Assembly (NCBI RefSeq): GCF_954871325.1
Contig: NC_088779.1
Span: 29,715,752-29,779,751, forward strand
Length of the DNA stretch: 64,000 bases
DNA from: Gordionus sp. m RMFG-2023
Taxonomy: Eukaryota > Nematomorpha > Gordioida > Chordodea > Parachordodidae
Direction of reading: 5' to 3'
Shown here: positions 23,525 to 35,350 of the stretch, piece after piece
Numbering within the stretch: the stretch's first letter is position 1
How the letters are laid out: every line of letters starts with the position of its first letter
The notes under the pieces: model-generated
Database searches by the model: none
Told to the model about the DNA's origin: nothing
What the model saw: only the letters and a program-made list of their open reading frames with translations
Program-made: the position numbers and the translations under genes

Positions 23525-26500
23525 TACTACTAAATAAAATTTATACACAATTTAAATTTTAATATATTTTAAAAAAAATATTCAATTTATTATTTACACA
23601 AATCTTTATCTTAATAACAGGTATATAACTATTTTGACAATCATATTAATTTTGAGGGGAATGTAATTTTAAAAATCATTTATTACCCTTAAAAATTTAG
23701 TAAAATTATTTTACATTATTTATAACAAAAATAAACTTAGGGCTTAATTTAATCAATAAATAATCCATCACAGTTTCCTACATACTCTGAATATAAAGCC
23801 CATTTTTAAAAAAGTTTTTAATTAGGGAGTTTAGATGAGATGATTGTCAATATGATTCTTTTTTATTTGTAAGGAATAGTTGAAAATTAAAATATTAAGA
23901 AAACCCGTGATAAAAATCTAAAATAATTTATTATAATTAACACTTGGTACCTTGCATAGGACTTTCCAAAATAAATGATTTAAAAATACTAACAAAAAAT
24001 ATTATTTATTTTAAGATATGTGAGATATTTGGAAGAAAAATATCATTTGTCCATTATTTTTACGGGGAATAATAGAAGCTTACAAAAAGAAAATGAGTAT
24101 CAGATGCTCTTATGTATATATTAAAAGAAATTGAATGGAAAACTTTTGTTTGAAATAGAAAAGGAATGTCAACTTAATAAATTCCAAAACTTTATATTTT
24201 ATAACATCATCAATGCAATCGCTAAGGATTAAACAACAATTCGAGATCTTTAATATACCATTACTTTACAATTAATATATCTACTTATTAGTGTTAAAAG
24301 GCTCGATTTGAGCCGATAATTAAAAACGGTTTACAATATTTTATCCAAATATTGCCTGATATTTTTCTGGATAAAAGTATTTAGTTGGCCGTTTTAAAAA
24401 TTGGTTCAAAACGAGACGTTTAACAAAATTTCTTCATATAAATTCAACATAATTTTAATTTTAAAATATTTCTAAAATTAATTTAATATTTTTTGCATGT
24501 TGCTATTTGAGTACTTTATAAAAAATAATATGTTGTATAAACCTAAGTATTTTAAATAAATTATTTACTATATTTTAGATAAAGGGTGAATGATACTTTT
24601 ATATGTTTCTTAAAAATATATAATACTCTATTTGTTAAAACAAACAATTAATAAAATTATATTATTTAAGAATGAACTTTTTAAAAAAGAGTTTGCCAAA
24701 ATTAATTTATTTTATTTAGAAAATATTAATTCTAAAATAATCATTCAAATAAGTGATATTTAAAATAAATTAAGGAAAGCTTATTTTTAATCAGATTGAA
24801 CTGCAGTTTATATTATTAATAAATAATAATTTCTTAGCCCATGTCCTGGGTTTTCATAAAAGAAAAAAGCATATCAATATAGTGATATGTACATACTATA
24901 TTATATTTACTTAAAATTATTTGCGTTTAGGATGTTAAGTTTAAATTGAGAGTTATTTAGTCATTATTATAAAAATTTAAATTATAATTATACCTATTTT
25001 TAAAAATATAAGGAATATTAGAAATTACGAATAGTATAAAAAAAATTTAATAGCAAAGTCACTAGTTTTATATTAACAACTTTTTAAATTAAATTTATTA
25101 CTTCTAAAATAATTAAAAAATATTTTCTCAAATTCAGATTAGAATTCTAGACATTTATATTACTAACCCGACATCAATATGAACTACACGCTATATTCAA
25201 AAAAAAATTGTTTTAATTTTTATATACTATAGATATTATGAGATTGGTTATGTGTAAGCTTATTATATTATAACCATTATCAGGTTATTGTATACAGGGA
25301 CATCGCTAGTTTACATGGTGATGCTAAAAGGTATAAATTTATTATTATTTGTTAAATTTTCTATATTAAAATATAAAAATAAAAAGAATATATTTAAAAA
25401 ATTATAAAATTATGGAAATGAACTTTTTTTTAAAACAATTTACAAAATTAAGAAATTTTGCCAGTGTGACCAGTTTATTTTATAGAAATTAATGAACTGT
25501 AGGTTTATAAATATTGTTAAATTTAATAATAATTTTATTATTAAATCATTATCTTATATATAATTTAAAAACCATTATTAGTTAAATATTAATAGTTATA
25601 ATTTGTAGTCATAATTTAAACGATAATGAATTTATTTTGTTTTAAATTGCTTTTGTTGTCAACTCTATTTTTAGGCTTGCCACATTTTACAGCATCCAAT
25701 AAAATAATTTCTCATCTACTAATCAAGGTAAATATTTATAAAACACATTGTCCTTTAAATTTTCCGACAATTCTAATCATTTTTTATACAATCTGTTTTT
25801 ATTCATAATCATTTAATAAATAAAATACAGATATCCTTATCAAACCAGGTAGTTTTCATGATCGAAACTTAGAAAAAGCTTCATTTTATTTAAAATATTT
25901 TTCGCTTCAAAATGGCTTAATACACCCTGAGAAAAGTAACATAATTTTGATGATATAATGTTTCATTCCTAAAAAGAATTATAAATAATAGATGAGTACA
26001 TGTCTGAATCATAGTTTACAATAATTATTTATGTAATATAGATAGCATGGAATAATGTATTTTAGGATAATATAGGTATGTATGGAGTATGATAGAGAAA
26101 ATAAATTGGGAAATATTAATGAAAATTTATATATTATTAATATTTAATTCGAAATTTAAGAGGAGAGAAAACTGATAAATGATCCGATGGATACTTGGAG
26201 ATTTAATATAACTCCTTACGATAAAAAAAAGATACATTAAATGCTCTAGAATCAGATTTTATTTAGAACTTATTCTTTGAATCAGTTCTATTTCAACTAT
26301 AAAGCAGATTTCCTACCGACTTGCAGGTTGCAAAAGATTTTGATGACCTGGATTAAAAAAATTCTACCCAATTATCTATATCCTGATCCACTTTTTATCA
26401 TTATATGCCTGGTTAATATAATCAAACTTTGAAAATTATATATATATTGCAAGTTACCAATTATAAATAATCAGAAAAATAAAAATAAATTTATTGGCAT

Positions 26501-26900
26501 TTTTTTATTTATTGCTTTAGGATCATGCGACGTGGGATATTTCACTACTTCAGCACACAATGTGTTTAATTTTTATAGTTATTTGATTCAAGGAGAACTT
26601 ATAAAATATCAAACTCTTTCGGAAACGATTAAGAAGAATATAAAAATGGAATCATTTCCAACTGTGTGCTGCACTGCAGTCAAATTCTCTTCTATCGATA
26701 TAATTTGGCGAGATAGTAGTAAAACAAATGGGCTTAATAAGGTTAAAATTTTTAACGCTTCGGTAATAAACCATGTGCTTATGCGCCTAAATATATTTTT
26801 GCATGCGTGGAAAATTTGAAAAAAGCGAAATTAGTTTAGGAAATAATAAGCAATGAGAACTCATTCTTTTGGATTCATGTTAGCTAAAATTTAAAGCCAC
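23525..26900. repeat. Inverted duplicate of the gene A block
   Basis: This block is the reverse complement of about 2.1-7.43 kb, reduced by deletions. It carries copy C and its upstream flank. It starts abruptly near 23522, soon after the purine repeat. Divergence between the two copies is clearly greater than between copy B and gene D. Confidence 0.75.
25626..26770 (+). pseudogene. Copy C: ligand pseudogene with fused exons
   Basis: Exon 1 (25626-25727) encodes a signal peptide like that of gene A but lacks one base near its end, shifting the frame into exon 2. Exon 2 (about 25829-25950) is open and similar to gene A (ILIKPG, then HPEK). Exon 3 starts at 26161 (WRFNITPYD) and is cut about 85 bases in. 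The sequence jumps straight into exon 5 (CRLQKILMTWIKKIL, about 26246-26412), so the rest of exon 3, both introns, exon 4 and the dibasic site are gone. The exon 5 donor no longer reads GGGTA. Exon 6 (from 26521) has SCDVGYF and the CC pair, but loses the frame before the final CxC. Clearly non-functional. Confidence 0.85.
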
Positions 26901-28050
26901 TTATAAAGTAGTGGATTATTTTTAAATAAATCTTGTATGTATGGGTAAAAAAAGAGGAAAGGAAAAATAAGGTAATGGTTGGTGGGCATCGATTTCGAAT
27001 AGGGAAAAAAAAATCTATTTTCATTACTTTTCCCGTTATAAACAAAACATAAGTTTAGTCTAAGATTATATTAAATTCATATCTGTGGCGAAATATTACA
27101 TAACAAAATGGAGTTTATTTTGCTACAAATAGAAAATGTTATATAGAGTTTTAAATAAGTCTACTCAACTTAAAAATATTCGTAAACATTAATATATTTT
27201 TAAGCTTGTTTTATAAATATTCTCAAAGAAATGTGTCAATTTTCTATATTTTTTAAAAATAAATAAGACTTTATGCAAGTTAAAGAAGATTTAGAACTGT
27301 ATTCATTTTCCAGACAGTTGAAAGGCATAAATTTATAATTACTCAAGCCTAAAATTGCTTAGTTTAGCCAGGAAATTCCTACATAAAAATTAACGGTAAA
27401 AATAGCGATGGGCCTAGTAATTCTCTGGTTTTTAATTTGATTGGTAACATAAGAAAACAACTTCGAGAATGGTAAAGAATTCTGGCTCCTTATTTAGAAC
27501 TTTAACGATTTAAAATATTCAATTCATAATATAACTTAACTTAAGAAAATGTTTTCTTACCAATCCTATCTTTATCTCTTCTATTGAATTTTATTTTCCC
27601 CCTTCTAATTATTAACATCATCCTCTTCTCTCTTCTATATTTTCCACAGCTTTTGATCACTATTTTTTTTATTATATTTTAGTATTGTAATTTGTATAGT
27701 TTGTTTTAAAATAATATCTTTAGATTCTTGATGTAGTAGCTCTTATTTTGCTGCCCGTATTTAGTTTTTAAAATTTTTTAAAGTTCCGCTTGATATATGT
27801 CCTCGGGAAGATATAACCATTGTTAAAAAATATATAATTTGTAATTTTTAAATATTTAATTGTTTTTATTTTTTTCGGCTTTATCAACCGGGTCAGAATT
27901 TAAATTTTATAAATGAAGAGACGTATGTGAAGTCTCAAAATAAGAATTTATCCACCAAGGCACATAAGTTAAGCCATCTGGTCTTAAGCCTCATCCAAGA
28001 TATTTGGTATTCGGGCCCTGGAAAGGGAACTTCTAATAACTGTATTAATT
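26901..28050. other. A+T-rich stretch between copies C and E
   Basis: No gene is recognised. Near 27.40-27.48 kb a piece (aagaaaacaact) resembles 8.2-8.3 kb in reverse complement, so the region is partly duplicated. An open frame at 27927-28115 exists only because it runs into the exon 5 remnant of copy E. Confidence 0.4.
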
Positions 28051-28051
28051 G

Positions 28052-28105
28052 CAGCCTGCCTTATCTATATCCTGATACTCTTTTTAACTATACATGCATA
28101 GGTAA
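28052..28105 (+). pseudogene. Copy E: remnant of ligand exon 5
   Basis: The frame LPYLYPDTLFNYTCIG followed by GTAATA matches the end of exon 5 in gene A (LPDYLYPDPLFINTCLG, then GTAATG), including the donor site. The intron sequence that follows (to about 28.44 kb) aligns with intron 5 of gene A. The first mature cysteine and the cleavage site are missing. Where exon 6 should lie, a hAT fragment is found at 28463. Its downstream flank matches the flank of copy A' in reverse complement. Confidence 0.7.
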
Positions 28106-28462
28106 TAAGCTTTAAAAATTAAAAATATATTGAAAGTTACTAAATATAAGGTTAAATTTTATTTAAACATATTTATATACATATAAATATTAAAAAAAAC
28201 TCTATAATGTAATATTAGCAAAAGTAGATAAAAAGGGAGATAAGAGTATGAGTATGATTTTTTATATTTAAAACATTTGAACTATATTCATTTTCAAAAT
28301 TATTTCCACATCATAATCATTTTAACAGTGGTAACAATAATGTACACGATAGTTCCAATTAAGCATACAGTTTATACAATCCTTGTATGTATTGTTAAAT
28401 AGTCATATTTTTTTATATCGTAGAGTATTAATATTTAATTAAAGAAGAATAATAAAAAAAAG

Positions 28463-28612
28463 GGCCTGCAAGGCATTTGGTCTCAAAGAGTATTCTATTG
28501 GCCTGCAAGGCATTTGGTCTCAAAGAGTATTCTATTCTTTCAAGATTTTTATATCAAAATTTGACATCACAAAGTAACTTATCATATGATCCTGATAAAT
28601 CATCAGACCAAT
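28463..28612 (-). mobile_element. hAT fragment with an internal 37-bp tandem duplication
   Basis: In reverse complement it matches hAT sequence at 39.2-39.3 and 56.74-56.87 kb, just before the dimerisation domain. The 37-bp piece beginning ggcctgcaaggcatttggtc occurs twice in a row (28463-28499 and 28500-28536) with no difference, which points to recent tandem duplication. Neither end of the transposon is present. Confidence 0.8.
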
Positions 28613-29126
28613 TCAGACTAAACTGGTTTAAGAAAATTAAAACTTTTTAAATTAAAATTATACGCAATAAAATAGTTTCTCCGAAGTAATATAAGGGGGG
28701 GGGGGGGATTTAACCTTCGATCGCCCCCTTGTCTATGCCATTGGCCAACGGGTAGATTTTAAACACAAAATTCGCAATCTCTACTCAATTTTTTTTAATT
28801 TGATTGGATGATGGGTACAGTTTACCACACAAAATATCATTAGGATTGATTATAGTTTTTTTTATAATTGTGGGAGCCTTTGTATACTCGCTTATCTGTC
28901 TAATATATTTAAAGGAAAATACTTAAATATTGAATCTCGAATTTTGAAATATCGTAATAAAATATAAATGATTTTAAACTTTAATTTATTGATAGTGTTA
29001 GGCGAATTACCTACCAGCCTGGCAGATAACGAGAAAGGATGAGAGTACATTGTACTAATAAAAAATAATTTATACATAATTTTTATTTACAGTTTTTTAT
29101 TTTTTAGTTATTTTTTTATATATTTA

Positions 29127-29169
29127 TCAGAATATATATAAAAACTTTAGGCTTTATTTAAACGATAAA
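29127..29169 (+). promoter_or_regulatory. Candidate core promoter of gene D
   Basis: A TATATATAAAA stretch at about 29132-29144 is followed by ctttaggctttatttaaacgataaa and the start codon at 29170. The last part matches the leader of gene A and copy C. The distance suggests a very short 5' untranslated region. This is inference from shared sequence only. Confidence 0.35.
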
Positions 29170-32100
29170 ATGAATCCATGTTATTTCTATTGGCATATGT
29201 TGACTCTTCTATTGATAGGTCATCCACGTTTTGCAGAAAACAATGAGAGGAATATCTCTTCTACTAATCAAGGTATATTTTGTGAATATATATATGAGGC
29301 TCATTGCTTCTCTGATACTTTTGGGTCTCCACTAAGGAACATATATCTGGATGGATAATCTTTAAAGAAAGGCGGCTAAATCGATAAATACTACCTAAGC
29401 ATCTAGATTTTTTGCAAAAAAGCCTTTTATAATTTGGCAAAATTTTACTAATATGTTTTTTAAACAACACTAATAATTAGTTTATTATAACGTTTAAATT
29501 ATTTGTTATATTTACTTTATCTTATTTTTATTCATAACCCCCCCCCCCCCCCTTCTTTTATTTGCCTTAGGAAACACACTACCTCCCCTTGCCCCATCTT
29601 TACCCAAAGATATGATTGATATCCCATTTAAAATTTTATTTTGAAAAAAATGGATCGGATTCAATTACGATTAAGATCCAAAAAAATATTTCAAAGAAAA
29701 TGTAGGATTTTTGAAAAACAATTTAAATATTAACAATTATATAATTATAAGTGCCAAAAAAAAGGAATATAAATATAAAAGTATAAGATGTTTATTTTTA
29801 AAAAATAAAATTCTATCAAATAAAAAAATAATTGAAAGAAGAAATAAAATTTTGACATAACTAAGATAGGATTACTCGGTAAAATTGAGCCGATTAAAAA
29901 TTTAGGGCTTGAGGTTCTGAAAGTTCCAATTTAAATCACTTCTAAAGGTTCAAGATGAATATGAAACGACAGAACCAATAAATTTGAAACAAAAATAATA
30001 TCATAGTAATTAATTCGTATATATTTATTTAACACTCATTTGTCTTTTGAAAATTAATATGTCGGGAATTTACTTTTAAATATAAATATTCAAGCATAGC
30101 GAATTTATAAAAATTGATATATTAGTTATATTTTAAACTAGTTATCTATTCTTCTTAAAATTAAGGCTAGCATTTGTAAAATGTATACTCACTTGCTTAC
30201 TGAAAAAGTTGGCATAGCAAATTATTTTCTAAAATTTAGATTACTATGCTATTCGGTTTCAGAGTTCTTAGTTTTTAAAACATATTTTGCTTTTTTTATA
30301 TATAACTTGTGATATTCAACCAGGAAGAAAACAGGAACAAATCAGGAGTGAAATAAAAATCGTTATTCTTCCCAAAATTTTATAGATGAAATTATGGCTG
30401 GTACAATCCAAAAATTCAACTGAGCTAAACCAAGACTCTAATAAAAATATATAAACCCTTTAAATATAAAAATAGTATAATGAAACTAAAAACATAAAAG
30501 AATATAATATATCAGAATTAGTGAATAAATTTTAAATATTTTCCCTGTCTGTCAATCCGGAAAATTTGAGGCCTATCTGTGAGTAAAATCGCTCTTGTCA
30601 AAAAAATGTTATCAATAATTTGAAAATTAAATCATTTAATTTTATATTAAACGACAATGAATCTCCGTTGTTGCAAATCGCGTTATGTTAAACTCCTCTA
30701 CCTTTTTTTTCAGACTTGCTAGAATTTATTAGCATCCAATCAATTACAAATAATTTCTCTTCGACCAATCAAATTAAATTATGAATATTATATTCATTTT
30801 TATTGGATATGATTTTTTTTCTTAAAAAAAATAAATTTAGAGATGTTTAAAAAACCAGGTATGGCATGGTTTCGCATTCGAAACTTAAAAACGTCTCCAT
30901 TTTATGATTCCCATTTGCAAAATTATTTGCCTATTGTAAGCAGCTTAAGATACCCCGAAAAAAGTATTAATATAACTTGATGATAAACAATGTATCTTTA
31001 AAATTAATAATAAATGTTATGAATATTTTTTTTTTCGGCATTACAATATAATAGAATAAAATATTAAATTAAGGAATAATTAATATTTTTATATATTATT
31101 ATTTTTCGAAAAATTTAAAGAAAGGAGAAAAGTGATTGGAGATTTGTTTGATACCTGGATATTTAATATAACTCCTTACGATAAAAACGAACCAATCTTA
31201 CACGAGTTAATCTTTAGATACCCATCAGATAGATTACTAATGAATGGGTCAGGTATTAATCTCAAAATTGGAATGAATATAAATCCGCTGGTAAACACAG
31301 TTAAAAATTTATATGTTTATAGGGTCGTATTAACCCTTTTTAAGATTATATAACTTCAAAGATATGAAAGCAAGAAGAGAGTAAATAAAGCCCAAAATTC
31401 ATGTTTTTTGTTTTATTCCCGCAATTAATTTTTGATTAGGAAAAAAAAAACAATATAATTTTTATTTCAATGCATTAAAACTTAGTTCCTATATATAAAA
31501 TTCTGGGCCTGATTAAAATTTTATGCCATAAAAGTTAAAGTTGATAGAGGTAGACAATATGATGATAGAGAATAGTAATTTATTATTGCGCTAAATTTTT
31601 TTTTATAATGTTTAATAAAATGATATATACTTTGTTAGGAGAAAAATCTAGAATCTTTTTGTGTGTACAATAAGACGGATATTAAAGTTGAAAGAGGTTT
31701 CAAAGTGATTAACTTACAACCCTTAATACTGCGATCCGACGTTTATATGGGATATAGGGATGGTACACTTTTAAAGGTTTCCATTCTCTCGGAAAAGTTT
31801 TCCACAAAAAAAGAACTCGTTTTACTCGAGTGCAAATATGAAGCCATTTATGGTCATTCATTACAGGTTAATTTTTTTTAAAATCTTATAATATGAATTA
31901 TACCGGGGTGTTAGTTGGTATATATATCTTGGGAGCTGGAGATTTTAGATTAACTGAGAATATTTAACTGAAAATATCGCGCAAAATTTGTATACTATTT
32001 TTCCTTCTGCTTCTGAAATTTATATGTATATATAAATCTCGCAAGATTGAAGACCACTGAATCCGATGGTATAATTGCTGAAAAAAGAACGGATCCTCAA

Positions 32101-32659
32101 GTAGGCGATGATTTTGATTTAGCGCCTTATTCTACGAACGAAAATTATTACGCCTATAAACATGAAGCGCCATTGACTTGCAGGTTACAAAAGATTAGGA
32201 TAACTTGGTTAATGGAAATCCAGCCCAATTATCTGTTTCCCGATCCTCTGGTTATTAATACATGCATGGGTAAAATTTGAGAACTTTTAGGCTTTGATTA
32301 TTATGTATAGTATATATTGCAAGTTACTATAATAAAGGTTATATTGTACGTGGAATATAAAAATGTTTGAAATTATTTGTTTAAAAGGATCATGCGACGT
32401 CGGACACATCGATATTCTTTCGGATGTCAAGAAGATGTTTAATTTTAATGGTCAACTGATTCGTGGAGAATATATTAAATATCAAACTCTGTCTGACACA
32501 GATAAGAAAAAAATAAACGTTGGGTCGATTCCAAGAGTGTGCTGCGCCCCCGTGGAATACTATTCCTTCGATACAATTTGGAGAGATAGGGATAACAAAA
32601 ACATTTTTCATAAGATTAGAATGTATAACGGATCGGCAAAAAGGTGCGCTTGTATTTGA
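29170..32659 (+). CDS. Gene D: divergent TGF-beta superfamily ligand precursor, six exons, looks complete
   Basis: Exons are 29170-29272, 30841-30963, 31121-31290, 31642-31866, 32053-32269 and 32388-32659. They sum to 1110 nt, exactly 370 codons with stop (369 residues). Intron phases match gene A except at the end of exon 4 (phase 0 here, 2 in A). Exon 1 is a signal peptide (hydrophobic MLTLLLIG core). Exons 2-4 are propeptide, with FNITPYD, a strand like ILHELIF in exon 3 and YNKTDIKVERGF in exon 4. The dibasic AEKR ends at residue 219. Mature cysteines are at 250, 278, 282, 331, 332, 366 and 368: C-x27-CMGSC-x48-CC-x33-CAC. The mature part is over half identical to gene A by eye; the propeptide is much less so. 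The exon 4 acceptor could lie three bases earlier and the exon 5 acceptor is ambiguous. Exon 1 lies 1.6 kb upstream; a decayed exon 1 (30657) lies nearer. Role inferred: secreted dimeric ligand. Confidence 0.8.
29530..30656. other. Intron 1 of gene D, A+T-rich
   Basis: This stretch follows the signal-peptide exon. It opens with a C run (about 29539-29552) and holds no recognisable coding sequence. A hAT-like or LINE-like motif was not seen. Confidence 0.4.
30657..30777 (+). pseudogene. Decayed duplicate signal-peptide exon inside intron 1 of gene D
   Basis: It begins ATGAATCTCCGTTGTTG after a leader tattaaacgaca, and ends near gcatccaatcaattacaaat and cgaccaatcaa, all matching exon 1 of gene A and copy C. 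The middle is altered so the hydrophobic core is lost to an early stop, and the GT donor after caatcaa has become AT. At its present place it cannot serve as first exon, which leaves the intact exon at 29170 as the likely source of the signal peptide. Confidence 0.7.
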
Positions 32660-33443
32660 ATTATATATAATATATAAATATATATATATTGGGGAACTAA
32701 TTTTTACAATCAACTTAATAATAATTTTGCATGATTTTTTTTTTTAAAAAAAGAAACATTTATTGGCTATAGTTGTTTCAATTAAGATAAAATACATTTG
32801 ATTATATGTCTTATAATATTTTGCGTGAAGTGATATTAGGATTAAGAAGCTTGGATATGAGATCTCACTCTACTTGATTTATTTATACAATGTTTACCTA
32901 ACTAAAATTTCTGGCCACCTATAAAGAAGTTGAATATGAATTTTTTAAAGAGTTTCATTTTTTAATAAAATGGGTATAATTAAACACTTATTAGATCTCC
33001 ATTTTATTAGGACATATTTGAGATTCATCGTCTAATGTGATTAGTCGCTAACTTCTGAAACAACCATTCATAACTCATCACCATATGATATTCCCCTTTA
33101 TTTGAGTTTATCCTTTGTTAATAAATAATACAAGTAGTTAACAGCTAATAAAATTTTTATAAGTTATTTAGATCTCAAAATATTTTTTCTTATTAAAATT
33201 AATATATTTATAATAAATTTCAGAAATTTAAGGAAGCTGATTATTTAAGTTAATCAATTCTTTGGAAATACTTTGTAAAATAAAAATAATAAAAGAAAAG
33301 TAATTGAAAAATAAAACAAGAACAATTAAATAAAATTTATCTAAATAAAGATAAATGAAAGGAAAGAGAAAATAAGTTTTTCTATCATGAGAGTAGGGGA
33401 TGAGCAACGATTTTGAATAAATGAGAGAACCCATTCCTCTGCC
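31400..33443. repeat. Right inverted-repeat arm, inner part
   Basis: Reverse complement of 16823-20300, covering intron 3 to the 3' flank of gene D. Only the left arm contains the two small elements in intron 5, so this arm shows the unexpanded state. After the stop at 32659 the flank is A+T-rich and closely matches the left arm to about 33443. Confidence 0.85.
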
Positions 33444-33830
33444 AAATAGATCTTAATGAAAAATTCATGCAAATCAACAAAGAATTAGCATCTTAATTTA
33501 TTTTCCAAGGAGTTGAAAGACATAATTTTAAACTATCATTAAACCTTAAAAATGTCAAGAGATGACTGGAGTTCAGATAAACAAAAACTTAAGAAATAAT
33601 TAATCTTATTTACATCTTAAATCTTGTTATCCATTCTACTAAATTAGAGCTTTGTTTTATTATTTTATTCTACATTAATTCCATTTTCTAACCCCATTTA
33701 AATATTTGATCAAATAATTAACTAAAAGATTGGCATCATTTGCCAATGGAAATGATCTGTCAGATTTAATCATATCCATTCGATACTATGTATAACAAGC
33801 ATTATGGGCAAAGCGATAAATTTAAAAGTG
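33444..33830. other. A+T-rich stretch breaking the inverted arm
   Basis: This segment has no match in the left arm, where the corresponding place holds the LINE and its flanks (14.05-16.82 kb). No gene is seen. Confidence 0.4.
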
Positions 33831-35350
33831 TTAAAAGGGGTGCTTTTAATTGGAGTCAATTTAACCTAGCCATTTTTTTCTCTTGCAGACTATGTTAAAT
33901 TCACATATATAAATATCAGTTTATACACAAAATTTCTTAGCTATAATATCGACAATTATCTCTTGAACACATTATTTTTTAAACTGCCATTAACATAATT
34001 ATCCTCAACAATCAGGATGCGTTTTTTAAATATTTTTGAAGTTATTTATTAATTATTAATTTTTAGTTATTTATGTTAAATCATTATAATTTTAAAAATT
34101 AATTATTAAAATCTCCGTTTATTTTTTATATTTTTGAAGTTAAGTTTATTAATTATTATTTTTTCGATGTTTTGATGATTTAATGAAACATAACATGTTG
34201 ACGATTAAAATTAAAAATAAAACGCATTCAGATAAAAATATTTTGAAGTTTTTTTTATATCTTTTAAGTTATTGCTTTCTTTACGAAAAAAATATTATAT
34301 TAACATTACATTATAATATATTTAAAAATTGATAATCAATTTTTTTATTAATTTTGTAATAATTTGCGGTTTAAATTAAATTTATTAATTTTTGAAATTA
34401 AATTTTTGATTAAATTATATTTCGTTATTGTCTTAGTTAATGTTAAATATAATTTATATAATATATATATTTTTACAGTTTTATAGTTTGAAGAAAAATA
34501 ATGATTATAATATTGCAAATTTATAATAATAACTTTATGACTTAAAAGGAGTAACTGGAAAAAACTAAAATATAAAATAAAATAAAATGATAATAACACA
34601 GATTTTATAAATGTTGCTTAGTGTTCAATTGTAAATTTAAATCAATCCATTCGGTGTAAAAAGTGAAAAGTCGCCCCTCAAAACCTCCCAATATTTTATG
34701 ATCACTCAATATATCTTATATCTTATTCTATGTAAAAACATGATTATACATATAGAACTAGGCCGGAAAAGAGAGTGTTTCAAAGAAACACTTATAGTTC
34801 CCTCTTAAGTTAAGTTTTATTATATTATTATTTTTTTTATAAAAAGTGTAAATTGAAGATTTTATATATTTTGACTTCAAAATAGGCGCTCGTTTGTAAC
34901 CAACCCCCTCCCCCCCCCACTTCCTATAAAAACGTTCCAAAAATATTCGAAATATCTCATTCAACGCTCAATCTTGCCTAATTTATAAACAAATGTTATG
35001 AAATGTACTTGTCTATTAAACAAATTCGGCTAGAAAGTTAGAATCTAATTCCGAACTAGGATGTTATAGCTGGAATTAATAGCTCGGCTAACCAACATAA
35101 TAATTCATTTTAATCCTATTTTTTTTTTGGTATTTCTAAGCTCTAAATCTAACCATTGAAAATGGCATGTTCATATTTTTAGTAAATATTTTTTTATTTG
35201 AACTATTTAGAATAACATTATTCATCTGTACCCCGGGTCTGTGCTCGGGGTTAGTGCTCAGAGCTGGTTTGGTCAATTTTTAGACCTCCGGGGTCTGGGT
35301 TTTACACAAATAACCAATTAAAACACTACTCCGGTGTTCATGGTTAAATT
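33830..35350. repeat. Right inverted-repeat arm, outer part
   Basis: Reverse complement of 12.17-14.05 kb in patches. It contains one unit related to the 62-bp tandem repeat and, at 34600-34750, a piece of hAT 3'-end sequence in reverse orientation. A C-rich end near 35220-35310 (ccccgggtctgtgctcgggg) matches 12.18-12.30 kb and may be a transposon terminus. Confidence 0.68.

Noticed and set aside
27927-28115. 62-codon open frame as a separate small secreted protein
   Set aside because: Only its last part is meaningful, as an exon 5 remnant of the ligand family; no start or signal peptide.
28692-28709. G run and several C runs (29539, 35575, 40393, 48309, 57817) as possible regulatory G-quadruplexes
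   Set aside because: Single long homopolymers; also places where base counts are unreliable. No spaced G-tracts of the classical type.
2323-32659. Other cystine-knot families (PDGF, noggin-like, glycoprotein hormone) for the ligand cluster
   Set aside because: The combination CxGxC, adjacent CC and terminal CxC with these spacings, after a dibasic site, fits the TGF-beta superfamily much better.
32390-32713. 107-codon open frame on the minus strand
   Set aside because: It is antisense to gene D exon 6, whose cysteine pattern and splice sites show the true strand.
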